Below are positions 55,071 through 63,876 of a stretch of DNA of 64,000 bases, one piece after another; position 1 is the stretch's first letter, and every line of letters starts with the position of its first letter. The DNA lies in assembly GCA_963763855.1 (NCBI GenBank), contig CAVXPU010000005.1:2790001-2854000 (forward strand). Direction: 5' to 3'. Source of the stretch: JAIBCC01 sp963763855 (GTDB lineage Bacteria > Acidobacteriota > Blastocatellia > Pyrinomonadales > Pyrinomonadaceae). The translations under genes and the position numbers were made by a program. A model generated the notes under the pieces. The model worked only from the letters and a program-made list of their open reading frames with translations, was not told where the DNA came from and ran no database searches.

Positions 55071-57350
55071 TTAGTTCAAGCTGAAGGCGTCTATTGCTTT
55101 TACAATAATATCACCATCTTCAGTGTCAACTTGGAATCTAGAACTTGATTTCCAAGCATTAGTGATAGGAAGTTTAACCTTTTCGTCGATGTGACGCTTT
55201 AAGAATCTCGCCCCATACATTTGACTAAAACCTTTCTCAGTCAATAAGTTAAGAGCATTATCGGTTACTTCCACGAATTTATTTTGGCGTTCCATCTGGC
55301 GTTTTAATTTGCCCAGATAAATTTTTGCGATCTCACGAACTTCATCCATTGTCAGTGGCGAAAAGACCACGATCTCATCAATTCGATTGCGGAATTCCGG
55401 AGAAAATCTGCTTTCTGCGGCTTTCATCACTTCGCCTTTTATTTCCCGCATTTCGCCATTTGATTTGCTGCCGAAGCCGAGCGGTTTTTCAAATTTTTTG
55501 AAACTCTCTGAGCCTAAATTTGACGTCATGATCACGATTGCATCTGAAAGATAGACCTTTTTGCCGCGTCCATCGGTCAACCAACCTTCGTCAAAAGCTT
55601 GCAAAAATAGGTTCATTAAATAAGGTGAAGCCTTTTCAACCTCATCAAGCAGCAAAACGGTGTATGGATTTTCGCGAAGCTGCTCGGTTAAAATTCCGCC
55701 ACGCTCTGAGCCAACAAAACCTCTCGGCATTCCGATAAGTTTTTCTACGCCGACCGTTCCATCGCCGTATTCGCTCATATCAATCCGAACCATTTTTTCT
55801 TCGTCGCCAAACATAAATTCGGCAACTGCCTTAGCTAATTCGGTTTTCCCAACACCCGTTGGTCCCAAAAATAGCAAGATTCCATCCGGTTTGTAATGAT
55901 TATCTTTGAGTGGACCTTTATTGAGCCGTAACCTTTGCGAAACGGCTTTAACTGCTTCTTTTTGACCAATTACGCGAAGTGCCAAGCCTTCTTCCATCGC
56001 AGAAAAACGATCGGTTGTATCGCGAAAAATCATATCTTTCGGAATCCGCGATTCTTGCGAAATTACGTCGATAATATGTTCCGGACGAACAACAGCCGAG
56101 CTCGATTCATTGATCTCAACTTTCACCGAAGCAGTATCAAGCCAGCCAATCGCTTTATCTGGTAAATGCAGATTCCGTATATACTTAGGCGACATTTCCA
56201 AAGCAGTATTAATTGCTTCATCGGAAATTGTGACCGAATAATTCTTTTCCAAACGCGGTCGTAATCCTAAAAGAATTTCACGAGTTTCGGCAATCGAAGG
56301 CTCGGTAACTTTAACGAGTCTGAAACGTCTCGCCAAGGCTTCGTCTTCACCGATAAACTCTTTGTATTCAGTAATTGTGGTCGCTCCAATGATGCGAAGT
56401 TCGCCTCTTGCAAGGCTTGCTTTGAACATATTCGCAGCATCTGAAGTTGTTCCCATTGCAGCACCGGCTCCAATGATCGTATGAGCTTCATCGATGAAAA
56501 GAATCATATTTGTATGCTCTTTCACCTCATCGATGATTCCTTTGATACGCTCTTCAAACATTCCTCGGAGCATTGTTCCAGCAACCAAACCGCCCATTTG
56601 CAATTGGACAATATGAGAATCACGTAGGCGTGCGGGAATTTTTTCAGGCTCAAGCTCGATCATACGTGCCAAACCTTCGACAACCGCAGTTTTCCCAACT
56701 CCCGGTTCGCCGACCAACATTGGCGAATTCGAACGCTCTTTGTGACAAAGTATTTCGATCATTTGCAAGATTTCTTGCTCACGTCCGATCGTTGGCGGAA
56801 TCTTGTCTTCTCGTGCCAATTTATTGAGCGAAACTCCAAAATGTTTGAGGTAAGAAGGCAATTCGTACTTTTTACGCGTTTGCTCCTCTTCCTTTTCACG
56901 GGTCAAAATTCTTGTGCGGGCAACTTGCGAAACTTCTTCGTGCGGAATTCCGTGATTTTGCAAAATATCATTCAAAAGACTGCGTTCATCGGTGGCTTGC
57001 ACGTAAAAAATGTCGCTGGCTTCGATCACGCGTCGACCTTGAGAACGTGCACGATCCATCGATTTTTTGAATAATTCTGTCGTTTCGGGAGCAATCCGAA
57101 AACCTTTTCCGATATGCTGGCGGCTGTTATCGAGCCTTTTTTCGACCGATAATCTCACGGATCTTGCATCAACTGCCAAATCACGCATCGTTTCATTAAA
57201 GAGCAGAATTTCTTCTTCCGCCAAAGCAAACAAGATATGCTCAATCGAAACAAAATTTTGGTCACGCTTTCGAGATTCACTCAAGGCATTTTCCAAAACC
57301 CGCTTTCCACTTTCGCTAAATTTATCTTTATAGGCTTCCAAATCTGTCAT
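55071..57350 (-). CDS. ClpA/ClpC-type AAA+ unfoldase
   Basis: 759 aa from ATG 57350 (MTDLEAYKDKFSESGKRVLENAL). N-domain with the Clp repeats, AAA-1 with Walker A GEPGVGKTAVVEG and Walker B MILFIDEAHTI, and AAA-2 with GPTGVGKTELAKAV and TVLLLDEVEKA. The linker between AAA modules is short (VKVEINESSSAVVRPEHIIDVIS), so there is no ClpB-type M-domain. A ClpP-docking loop is present as LGF in EKPLGFGSKSNGE. It would feed substrates to ClpP. The 114 bp gap to grpE holds no obvious terminator, so it may be co-transcribed with grpE. Confidence 0.88.
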   Translation of the reverse strand: MTDLEAYKDKFSESGKRVLENALSESRKRDQNFVSIEHILFALAEEEILLFNETMRDLAVDARSVRLSVEKRLDNSRQHIGKGFRIAPETTELFKKSMDRARSQGRRVIEASDIFYVQATDERSLLNDILQNHGIPHEEVSQVARTRILTREKEEEQTRKKYELPSYLKHFGVSLNKLAREDKIPPTIGREQEILQMIEILCHKERSNSPMLVGEPGVGKTAVVEGLARMIELEPEKIPARLRDSHIVQLQMGGLVAGTMLRGMFEERIKGIIDEVKEHTNMILFIDEAHTIIGAGAAMGTTSDAANMFKASLARGELRIIGATTITEYKEFIGEDEALARRFRLVKVTEPSIAETREILLGLRPRLEKNYSVTISDEAINTALEMSPKYIRNLHLPDKAIGWLDTASVKVEINESSSAVVRPEHIIDVISQESRIPKDMIFRDTTDRFSAMEEGLALRVIGQKEAVKAVSQRLRLNKGPLKDNHYKPDGILLFLGPTGVGKTELAKAVAEFMFGDEEKMVRIDMSEYGDGTVGVEKLIGMPRGFVGSERGGILTEQLRENPYTVLLLDEVEKASPYLMNLFLQAFDEGWLTDGRGKKVYLSDAIVIMTSNLGSESFKKFEKPLGFGSKSNGEMREIKGEVMKAAESRFSPEFRNRIDEIVVFSPLTMDEVREIAKIYLGKLKRQMERQNKFVEVTDNALNLLTEKGFSQMYGARFLKRHIDEKVKLPITNAWKSSSRFQVDTEDGDIIVKAIDAFSLN

Positions 57351-57464
57351 AAATATTTTAAAACTCCTAAAATTTATAGATGCCGCCGCCGACACATTTT
57401 ATGCCAACTAATATTGTATCATCTTGATTACCAATTTTCGCAAGGTCTTTCCGAGTAAAATCAA

Positions 57465-58115
57465 CTAACCTTTTCCAACCTGAACCTTTGAAGGACGCAA
57501 TAATTTCTCGCCAAATTTATAACCGCGTGAATACTCAGAAGTTATCTTGCCATCTTCATCCGGCTCAACTTCAATCATATCAATAGCTTCATGTAGCTCA
57601 GGATTAAATACTGATCCAACCGAAGCGACAGCTTCCACGCCAACTTCCCGCAAAGCATTTTCAAAACTTCTGGCAGTTCCCTTTACACCGCCCATCAAAT
57701 TTTCCAATGAAGAATCTTTTTCCGCATGATCAATGGCTAAATGTAAGTTATCCAGCACTGGTAAAAGCGTCATAATAAAATTAGATTGCCCTTGTTTGGC
57801 ACGATCTTCAAGCGTTTTCATCAATCTTTGACGCATTTCCTGTGTCTCTTTTTCAAGATTGTTTTTCGCTTCGTCAAATTTTGCCTGAACGCTAACGAGT
57901 TTCAGTTCAGCAGCTTTTCTGCGTTCTGTTTCAGCCTTCAAATCAGTTTCAAGCCTAACCACTTCCGCTGATTTTACAGGCTCTTTTGTTTCCTCAATTT
58001 CGACCGTCACCTTGTCGCCTTCGTTGTTAAAACGTCTTTTATCTTCAACTACTAATTCTTCTTCGTTTATTATTTCTTCACTCATCTTCTTTTTATTTCT
58101 TCCAAAAATCTTCAT
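57465..58115 (-). CDS. grpE: GrpE nucleotide-exchange factor
   Basis: 216 aa. The first 60 residues are acidic and variable. Residues 70-110 form the long coiled coil (LETDLKAETERRKAAELKLVSVQAKFDEAKN). The C-terminal beta domain has FENALREVGVEAVASVG, FNPELHEAIDMIEVEPDEDG and GYKFGEKLLRPSKVQVGKG. It releases ADP from DnaK. ATG 58115 overlaps the stop of the PemK/MazF gene (ATGA), so GrpE translation may be coupled to a toxin. A second ATG at 58085 (MSEEIINEE) gives a more typical start and would weaken that coupling. No dnaK or dnaJ is in the window. Confidence 0.92.
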   Translation of the reverse strand: MKIFGRNKKKMSEEIINEEELVVEDKRRFNNEGDKVTVEIEETKEPVKSAEVVRLETDLKAETERRKAAELKLVSVQAKFDEAKNNLEKETQEMRQRLMKTLEDRAKQGQSNFIMTLLPVLDNLHLAIDHAEKDSSLENLMGGVKGTARSFENALREVGVEAVASVGSVFNPELHEAIDMIEVEPDEDGKITSEYSRGYKFGEKLLRPSKVQVGKG

Positions 58116-58456
58116 AAATTGATCTTCAAAACCTTCGTCAATGCAGTTTCAATTTTGCGTGAGATTTCTTCGTTAATATCACCAAGTTTTTTTATGAATC
58201 TCTCTTCTGACAAACAGCGAATCTGAAAGCAGTCAATTGATGATGTTTTGCTTAAATTATTTTCTGCATCAGGTACTATTTTAACCATCCAATCCGCCAT
58301 TTTATACCTATCTTTCCAATCAGTTAACGGAACAATTACACGCAATGGTAAAATGCCTAAATTATCATCATTTACGATAATGACAGGACGAATTTTTTGT
58401 ATTTCCGCCCCAATGGTTGGACTGAGATCAATCAACCAAATTTCATTTCGCTTCAT
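58112..58456 (-). CDS. Type II toxin, PemK/MazF family
   Basis: 114 aa from ATG 58456 (MKRNEIWLIDLSPTIGAEIQKIRP). The sequence has the family's GxEIxKxRPVIIVNDD, the VIVPLTD strand and the catalytic Ser/Arg region (NNLSKTSSIDCFQIRCLSEERFI). These toxins cut mRNA or tRNA at short sequences. It overlaps its antitoxin by 14 bp and grpE by an ATGA junction, and the whole cluster lies between clpB and grpE on one strand. Confidence 0.88.
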   Translation of the reverse strand: MKRNEIWLIDLSPTIGAEIQKIRPVIIVNDDNLGILPLRVIVPLTDWKDRYKMADWMVKIVPDAENNLSKTSSIDCFQIRCLSEERFIKKLGDINEEISRKIETALTKVLKINL

Positions 58457-58670
58457 AGAAATCCTCGTGTTCAATCGCCGAAAGAGCAGTTAAATTTTTA
58501 TCAGCTTGATAATCTTTCAATAATGTTTTGGCGGCTTTTCGACGATTTTCAGCCTCTTTTATTTTTGAGGAGCTATCTTCTCGCAACTGTTTTAAGATTT
58601 GTTCAGCAACAAAGATCTTATCCCCCAAAGGAAGCTGACTAATTTCTTTGACTATTTGTGTTGTTTGCAT
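58443..58670 (-). CDS. Antitoxin of the PemK/MazF pair
   Basis: 75 aa from ATG 58670 (MQTTQIVKEISQLPLGDKIFVAEQILKQL). Its helical N-terminus followed by a basic helical middle (KIKEAENRRKAAKTLLKDY) and acidic tail (SAIEHEDFYEAK) fits small antitoxins of MazEF-type systems: dimerisation at the N-terminus and toxin binding at the C-terminus. I do not recognise a standard DNA-binding fold, so repression of its own promoter is inferred. It is the first gene of the antitoxin-toxin pair and its stop overlaps the toxin start by 14 bp. Confidence 0.75.
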   Translation of the reverse strand: MQTTQIVKEISQLPLGDKIFVAEQILKQLREDSSSKIKEAENRRKAAKTLLKDYQADKNLTALSAIEHEDFYEAK

Positions 58671-58749
58671 AACATAAACCTCGTTTTTCAATCCAAGTCT
58701 TAAATGTTGATAATCAGTTTAGCAAACCATTTATCTTTTGGGAAAATTA

Positions 58750-58815
58750 ACCACATAGGAACGCTGAACACATCGGAAGTTCGAAAAAACTATGCGAACG
58801 ATATTTCTATGTGGT
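58750..58815. repeat. Inverted-repeat element (ACCACATAG type)
   Basis: ACCACATAG (58750-58758) and CTATGTGGT (58807-58815) with about 48 bp between, located between the clpB stop and the antitoxin start. Another palindromic intergenic repeat. Confidence 0.65.
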
Positions 58816-58821
58816 TTATCC

Positions 58822-61425
58822 TTAGGCGGCTGCTTTTGCCGCGTCTGACGTAAAACTTAACTCGTTATCGTCTGCTGAAACTTTGATGGTTTCTCCGGAT
58901 AAAATCTCTCCCTTCAATAGTTTAACGGCTAATGGATTTTGAATTAGCGTTTGGATAGCCCGTTTCAAAGGTCTCGCACCAAAGGTTGGGTCATAGCCTT
59001 CTTTAACGAGCAATTCTTTCGCCGAATCATCCAATACAATCGTAATTCCACGTTCCCCTAAATTCTTTCGCAGTTTTTCAAGCTGAACGTCGATGATTTT
59101 CGCGATTTCTTCTTTAGTAAGTTGTTTGAATACAATAATATCGTCGATTCGATTCAAAAATTCAGGCTTGAAATGATCACGCAAGATCCCCAAAACATCG
59201 TCCCGCATATTTCGATCTGCCAGCGGATTTGCATTTCCTGCCATGATTTCACGCGATCCGAGATTTGACGTCATGATCAAAACGGTGTTTTTGAAGTCAA
59301 CCACGCGACCTTTAGAATCCGTAAGTCTCCCATCATCAAGGATTTGCAGCAAAATATTGAAAACATCCGGATGAGCCTTTTCAATTTCGTCAAAGAGAAT
59401 TACGCTGTACGGTCGGCGGCGAACGGCTTCCGTTAATTGTCCGCCTTCTTCATACCCGACGTACCCGGGAGGGGCTCCAATCATCCTCGCAACCGCGTGC
59501 TTTTCCATGTATTCCGACATATCAAGCCGAACCATTGACTTCTCATTGTCAAACATAAATTCTGCCAAAGCCTTGGCAGTTTCAGTTTTTCCAACGCCCG
59601 TTGGACCTAGAAAAATAAATGAACCAATCGGACGATTTGGATCTTGCAAACCCGCACGCGAACGTCTAACCGCATTTGCCACAGCAATTAAGCCTTCATC
59701 TTGACCGATAACACGAGTTCGCAAACGCTCTTCCATCGTAACGAGTTTCTGCATTTCGCCTTCCAACATTTTGGAAACCGGAACGCCCGTCCATTTCGCT
59801 ACAACTTCCGCCACATCTTCTTCGTCAACCTCTTCTTTAAGGAAAACGCCTCCGGTCTGCAATTCGCCTAATCGATCTTGCTCATCGCTCAATTCTTTTT
59901 CGAGAGTTGGAATTGTGCCATAGCGAAGTTCGGCAGCTTTCTGCAAATCGCCCGCATTTTGAGCTTGGTCGAGCTGCAATTTTGCTTCTTCGAGCTTTCC
60001 TTTAGCCTGCCGCATTTTCTCGATTTCTTCTTTTTCCGCTTGCCATTTCGCCTTCATCGAACTCGATTTTTCTTTCAGATCGGCAATTCGTTTTTCAATA
60101 TCATTGAGCCTTTCCTTCGATTTTGTATCGGTTTCACGAGAAAGTGCCTGCCGCTCAATTTCGAGTCCGAGAATCTCGCGTTCGAGTTCGTCAATTTCCT
60201 GCGGCAAAGAATCAATTTCAATCCGCAATTTACTCGCTGCTTCGTCAATCAAATCAATCGCTTTATCCGGCAAAAATCTATCTGTAATGTAACGATTTGA
60301 AAGAGTTGCCGCCGCAACAATCGCCGAATCTTTAATCCGAACGCCATGATGAACCTCGTATCTTTCTTTCAAACCACGTAGAATCGCAATCGTATCTTCT
60401 ACATTTGGTTCGCCGACAAAAACATTCTGAAAACGTCGTTCGAGTGCCGCATCTTTTTCGATGTATTTCTGATATTCATTGAGAGTTGTCGCACCAACAC
60501 ATCTCAGCAACCCACGTGCTAACGCTGGTTTAAGCATATTCGATGCGTCAATCGCACCTTCGCCTGCCCCCGCTCCAACGAGCGTGTGAAGTTCGTCAAT
60601 GAAAAGAATTATCTGCCCGTTTGCCGCTTCGATTTCTTTCAATACCGCTTTCAAACGATCTTCAAATTCGCCGCGATATTTCGCTCCAGCCAGCATCGAA
60701 CCAAGGTCAAGCGACACTAAACGCTTTCCTTTCAACGTTTCCGGCACATCGCCCGAAACAATTCTCTGAGCCAAACCTTCGACAATCGCAGTTTTCCCAA
60801 CTCCCGGTTCGCCAATCAAAACCGGATTATTTTTTGTTCTGCGTGATAAAACTTGAATCGTCCTGCGGATTTCGTCATCTCTCCCGATCACCGGATCAAG
60901 CTTTCCTTTTCTCGCCCGATCGGTTAAATCTTGTGCATATTTTTCAAGCGATTGAAAATTTGATTCGGCATTTTGGTCGGTAATTCTCGCACCACCACGG
61001 ATTTGCTCGATAACTTTCAATAAATCGTCACGCTTAATTCCTTGCGAACGCAGGGCTTTTCCCGCTTCGCCTTCTTTTTCGTCAGCAATCGCGAGCAGCA
61101 GATGCTCGGTGGACATATATTCGTCCTTGAAAGTTTCAGCTTCCTTTTGGGCGACATTGAAAAGGCTATTGATCCGGGTTGAAAAATATTGTTGTCCGCC
61201 CGAAACTTTGGGAAAACGCTCAATTGCTTTCTCAACATCTTGCAAAATCGCCGCGGATTGCACACCGATCTTTGACAATACAGGCTTAACTGTTCCTTCT
61301 TCTTGCTGAAGCATCGCGAAGAGCAAATGTTCGGGCTCAACTTGCTGATTTTGATTCTTTTCCGCCGCTTCAATCGCCGATTGAACCGCTTCCTGACCTC
61401 TTAATGTAAATCTATCAAATCTCAT
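58822..61425 (-). CDS. clpB: ClpB disaggregase
   Basis: 867 aa from ATG 61425 (MRFDRFTLRGQEAVQSA); an in-frame TTG at 61440 is less likely. N-domain with two Clp repeats, AAA-1 Walker A GEPGVGKTAIVEG and Walker B QIILFIDELHTL, then the about 120-residue coiled-coil M-domain (LEREILGLEIERQALSRETDTKSKERLNDIEKRI), and AAA-2 with GPTGVGKTETAKAL and SVILFDEIEKA. It works with DnaK to rescue aggregated proteins. The upstream promoter overlaps a HAIR-like inverted repeat (61501-61521), consistent with heat-shock control by an HspR-type repressor. Confidence 0.95.
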   Translation of the reverse strand: MRFDRFTLRGQEAVQSAIEAAEKNQNQQVEPEHLLFAMLQQEEGTVKPVLSKIGVQSAAILQDVEKAIERFPKVSGGQQYFSTRINSLFNVAQKEAETFKDEYMSTEHLLLAIADEKEGEAGKALRSQGIKRDDLLKVIEQIRGGARITDQNAESNFQSLEKYAQDLTDRARKGKLDPVIGRDDEIRRTIQVLSRRTKNNPVLIGEPGVGKTAIVEGLAQRIVSGDVPETLKGKRLVSLDLGSMLAGAKYRGEFEDRLKAVLKEIEAANGQIILFIDELHTLVGAGAGEGAIDASNMLKPALARGLLRCVGATTLNEYQKYIEKDAALERRFQNVFVGEPNVEDTIAILRGLKERYEVHHGVRIKDSAIVAAATLSNRYITDRFLPDKAIDLIDEAASKLRIEIDSLPQEIDELEREILGLEIERQALSRETDTKSKERLNDIEKRIADLKEKSSSMKAKWQAEKEEIEKMRQAKGKLEEAKLQLDQAQNAGDLQKAAELRYGTIPTLEKELSDEQDRLGELQTGGVFLKEEVDEEDVAEVVAKWTGVPVSKMLEGEMQKLVTMEERLRTRVIGQDEGLIAVANAVRRSRAGLQDPNRPIGSFIFLGPTGVGKTETAKALAEFMFDNEKSMVRLDMSEYMEKHAVARMIGAPPGYVGYEEGGQLTEAVRRRPYSVILFDEIEKAHPDVFNILLQILDDGRLTDSKGRVVDFKNTVLIMTSNLGSREIMAGNANPLADRNMRDDVLGILRDHFKPEFLNRIDDIIVFKQLTKEEIAKIIDVQLEKLRKNLGERGITIVLDDSAKELLVKEGYDPTFGARPLKRAIQTLIQNPLAVKLLKGEILSGETIKVSADDNELSFTSDAAKAAA

Positions 61426-61491
61426 TTTCTTTATTTCCAAAGCAAATAATTAAAATTTCCGACTAAAACTTATCACAGTTAGTCTATAGTC

Positions 61492-61521
61492 ATAATAAAA
61501 GTTGAGTGCGTTGTTGTCAAG
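61492..61521 (-). promoter_or_regulatory. clpB promoter with a HAIR-like operator
   Basis: On the minus strand: TTGACA (61520-61515), a 17-bp spacer and TATTAT (61497-61492). This is a near-consensus vegetative promoter with a 5' UTR of about 60 nt. On the plus strand GTTGAGT (61501-61507), seven bases, then TGTCAAG (61515-61521): this matches the HspR-associated inverted repeat CTTGAGT-N7-ACTCAAG at 11 of 14 positions and covers the -35 box. The plus-strand ABC permease promoter should lie between here and 61711, not located. Confidence 0.55.
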
Positions 61522-61711
61522 TCTGTCAAAAAATAAATTTTACCTCCGGAGCGTTAGATTTTAAGTGACATAAAAGAAGCAAAAGGGTATATTTAGCAAC
61601 GCAATCTTATTCTAATAAAGAAGAAAATCGATACACAATTCTTCAAGAATCTGTGAAATCTTCTGTGAAATTCTTCTGTAAATAAATGCGGATACGTTTT
61701 CTCTTAAACTA

Positions 61712-62791
61712 ATGAAAATTTTACGCGAAATTCTAAGCCCGCTGATCGCGGTAATTGCGGCATTTATCGTTGGCGGAATCATCATTCTGCTGATTGGCGA
61801 TAATCCTTTTACTACCTACAGCCTTTTGATCGGAAATTCGTTTGGCTCTTTGAAAGATTTGGGCTACACGCTTTTTTACGCGACGCCTTTGATTTTTACT
61901 GGATTAGCCGTAATGGTAGCCTTTCGCTGCGGACTCTTGAATATTGGTGCTGAAGGTCAGCTTTACGTTGCAGCATTTGCGACGGCGTGGGTAGGCTTCA
62001 AATTTGGCGGGACGGTAGTTAACGTTTTTGGAAAAGATGTTGATTATTCCTGGACATCGCTTCCGGCGATTATTTTAGTTCCGCTTTGCATGGCAACGGC
62101 AATTATTGTCGGCGGTTTGTGGGGAGCAATTCCCGGTATTTTGAAAGCAAAATTCGGTTCACATGAAGTAATTAATACTATCATGCTGAATTTTATCGCG
62201 ATCTCTTTAGTCAGTTATTTTACGCAATATTATTACAAAGTTCCCGGCGATCCGATCCTGCAAACCGTACCAATCGGACAATCCGCACACATTCCTCGAA
62301 TCAGCCAATTCATCCCCGGAATGCCCGATTTTGTTCCGTTAAGCGTCGCTTTTCTGTTGGCAATCTTAATGTGCGTTTTAGCCTATATTTTTCTATGGAA
62401 AACGAAATGGGGCTATGAATTAAGAGCCGTTGGTGAAAATCCGAGTGCGGCTGAATACGGCGGAATTTCCCCGAAAAAACAAATAATTATTGCGATGGCA
62501 ATTTCGGGTGGACTCGCTGGAATGGTCGCGATTGGCGAGGTAATGGGCAATCGTTATCTTTATTATCACGATTTTTCAGGCGACGTTGGTTTTCTGGGAA
62601 TTGCTGTGGCTCTTTTAGGTAGAAATCATCCGCTCGGAGTTTTCGTGGCGGCTATTTTCTTTGCTGTTTTACTTCGCGGTGGCATTTTCGTTGATGCTTT
62701 TACGCAATACGTTTCCAAAGATTTGGTCGAAGTTTTGCAGGCAGTAGTTATTATTTTTGTAGCGTCGCTACAGAGATTTTCAAAAAAGTAG
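61712..62791 (+). CDS. ABC transporter permease, nucleoside/BMP-type (NupP/YufP-like)
   Basis: 359 aa with about 9-10 membrane segments. The motif ATPLIFTGLAVMVAFRCGLLNIGAEGQLYVAAFA and the cytoplasmic loop WGYELRAVGENPSAAEYGGI (EAA-like) are diagnostic of the ribose/xylose/BMP permease superfamily, in the nucleoside-importer branch. It pairs with the second permease at 62901. The ATPase and binding lipoprotein genes are not in this window. With punA-udk-cdd at 31.5-33.5 kb, nucleoside uptake fits. Confidence 0.88.
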   Translation: MKILREILSPLIAVIAAFIVGGIIILLIGDNPFTTYSLLIGNSFGSLKDLGYTLFYATPLIFTGLAVMVAFRCGLLNIGAEGQLYVAAFATAWVGFKFGGTVVNVFGKDVDYSWTSLPAIILVPLCMATAIIVGGLWGAIPGILKAKFGSHEVINTIMLNFIAISLVSYFTQYYYKVPGDPILQTVPIGQSAHIPRISQFIPGMPDFVPLSVAFLLAILMCVLAYIFLWKTKWGYELRAVGENPSAAEYGGISPKKQIIIAMAISGGLAGMVAIGEVMGNRYLYYHDFSGDVGFLGIAVALLGRNHPLGVFVAAIFFAVLLRGGIFVDAFTQYVSKDLVEVLQAVVIIFVASLQRFSKK

Positions 62792-62797
62792 GTCAGT

Positions 62798-62819
62798 ACC
62801 GCTTGCGATAGCGAGTGGT
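62798..62819 (+). repeat. Hairpin between the two permease genes
   Basis: ACCGCTTGC-GATA-GCGAGTGGT: nine base pairs as RNA when two G-U pairs are allowed. It lies 7 bp after the first permease stop. It resembles a dispersed palindromic repeat and might also reduce read-through. Confidence 0.5.
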
Positions 62820-62900
62820 TTACGCTGAATCTACGGAATGATTAAAAGAAACAATTGACTCTGGCTTCGGGTAAAAAGGTTTTTACATTTTAAGGAATTT

Positions 62901-63803
62901 ATGGGCGAAATTTTTTCAATTGCACTAATTTTTTCTACAATCCGTTTTGCAACGCCGCTGATTTTTGCGGCATTGGGCGGAATGTTTTCAGAACGCTCGG
63001 GTGTTATTAACATTGCCCTCGAAGGCTTGATGCTAGCTGGTGCGTTTACTGCCGCAGTCGTAACTTATGAAACGAGTAATCCGTATCTCGGCTTTTTGTG
63101 CGGAATCATTTCCGGCGGTGTCATCGCTTTATTTTACGCCATTTCGGTTATTGAATTTGAAGCAGACCAGGTAGTAGCCGGATTCGGAATTAATATTCTA
63201 ATGCTCGGACTGCCTGCCCTGATTAGTAGTGCAATGTATGATTCAGCGGGATCTACTCAGCAAATCAACAAAGAATTCCTTTTGCCTTCCAGCTTTGACA
63301 TCAATATCGCATCTGTTTTGGCATTTTTACTGATTCCTATTTGTTGGTATGTAATGTACAAAACGCCTTTTGGCTTACGACTTAGAGCAGTTGGCGAAAA
63401 TCCTGCTGCAGCAGACGCGGCGGGCATCAATGTCCGGAAATTGCGTTACGCAGGTGTCGTATTATCTGGAATTTTAGCCGCGGCAGGCGGTGCTTATTTA
63501 TCAATCGGACAATCTTCACTCTTCACTCGTGGGATGAGTGCGGGACGCGGTTTCATCGCTCTTGCTGCACTCATTTTAGCTAAATGGCAGCCTGTCCCTG
63601 TTCTTTTGGCGTGTTTGTTTTTTGGGTTTACTGAGGCTCTGACGATTCCTTTGGCAAGTTACAGACTCGCTTCGGGTGAAACGATTCCAGTTCAATTTAT
63701 ACAAATTATTCCGTATGTTTTAACGATCATTGTTTTAGCGGGATTTATCGGACTTTCAAGAGCTCCGAAAGCATTGGGAATTCCGTATCAAAAAGAAAAA
63801 TAG
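62901..63803 (+). CDS. ABC transporter permease, nucleoside/BMP-type (NupQ/YufQ-like)
   Basis: 300 aa, about 8-9 membrane segments. Signature RFATPLIFAALGGMFSERSGVINIALEGLMLAGAF and coupling loop PFGLRLRAVGENPAAADAAGINV. It is the smaller partner of the permease at 61712-62791 (109 bp gap with a hairpin). The two form the transmembrane heterodimer of an importer. Followed by a strong terminator. Confidence 0.9.
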   Translation: MGEIFSIALIFSTIRFATPLIFAALGGMFSERSGVINIALEGLMLAGAFTAAVVTYETSNPYLGFLCGIISGGVIALFYAISVIEFEADQVVAGFGINILMLGLPALISSAMYDSAGSTQQINKEFLLPSSFDINIASVLAFLLIPICWYVMYKTPFGLRLRAVGENPAAADAAGINVRKLRYAGVVLSGILAAAGGAYLSIGQSSLFTRGMSAGRGFIALAALILAKWQPVPVLLACLFFGFTEALTIPLASYRLASGETIPVQFIQIIPYVLTIIVLAGFIGLSRAPKALGIPYQKEK

Positions 63804-63811
63804 AGTAAATT

Positions 63812-63856
63812 AAAAAGGCAAAAGTTTGGAAGAAATCTTCTACACTTTTGCCTTTA
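63812..63856 (+). terminator. Rho-independent terminator after the permease genes
   Basis: AAAGGCAAAAGT (63814-63825) pairs perfectly with ACTTTTGCCTTT (63844-63855). The T-rich 3' side and A-rich 5' side allow use from both strands. Confidence 0.85.
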
Positions 63857-63876
63857 TTGATTTAAATTTTTACCGT

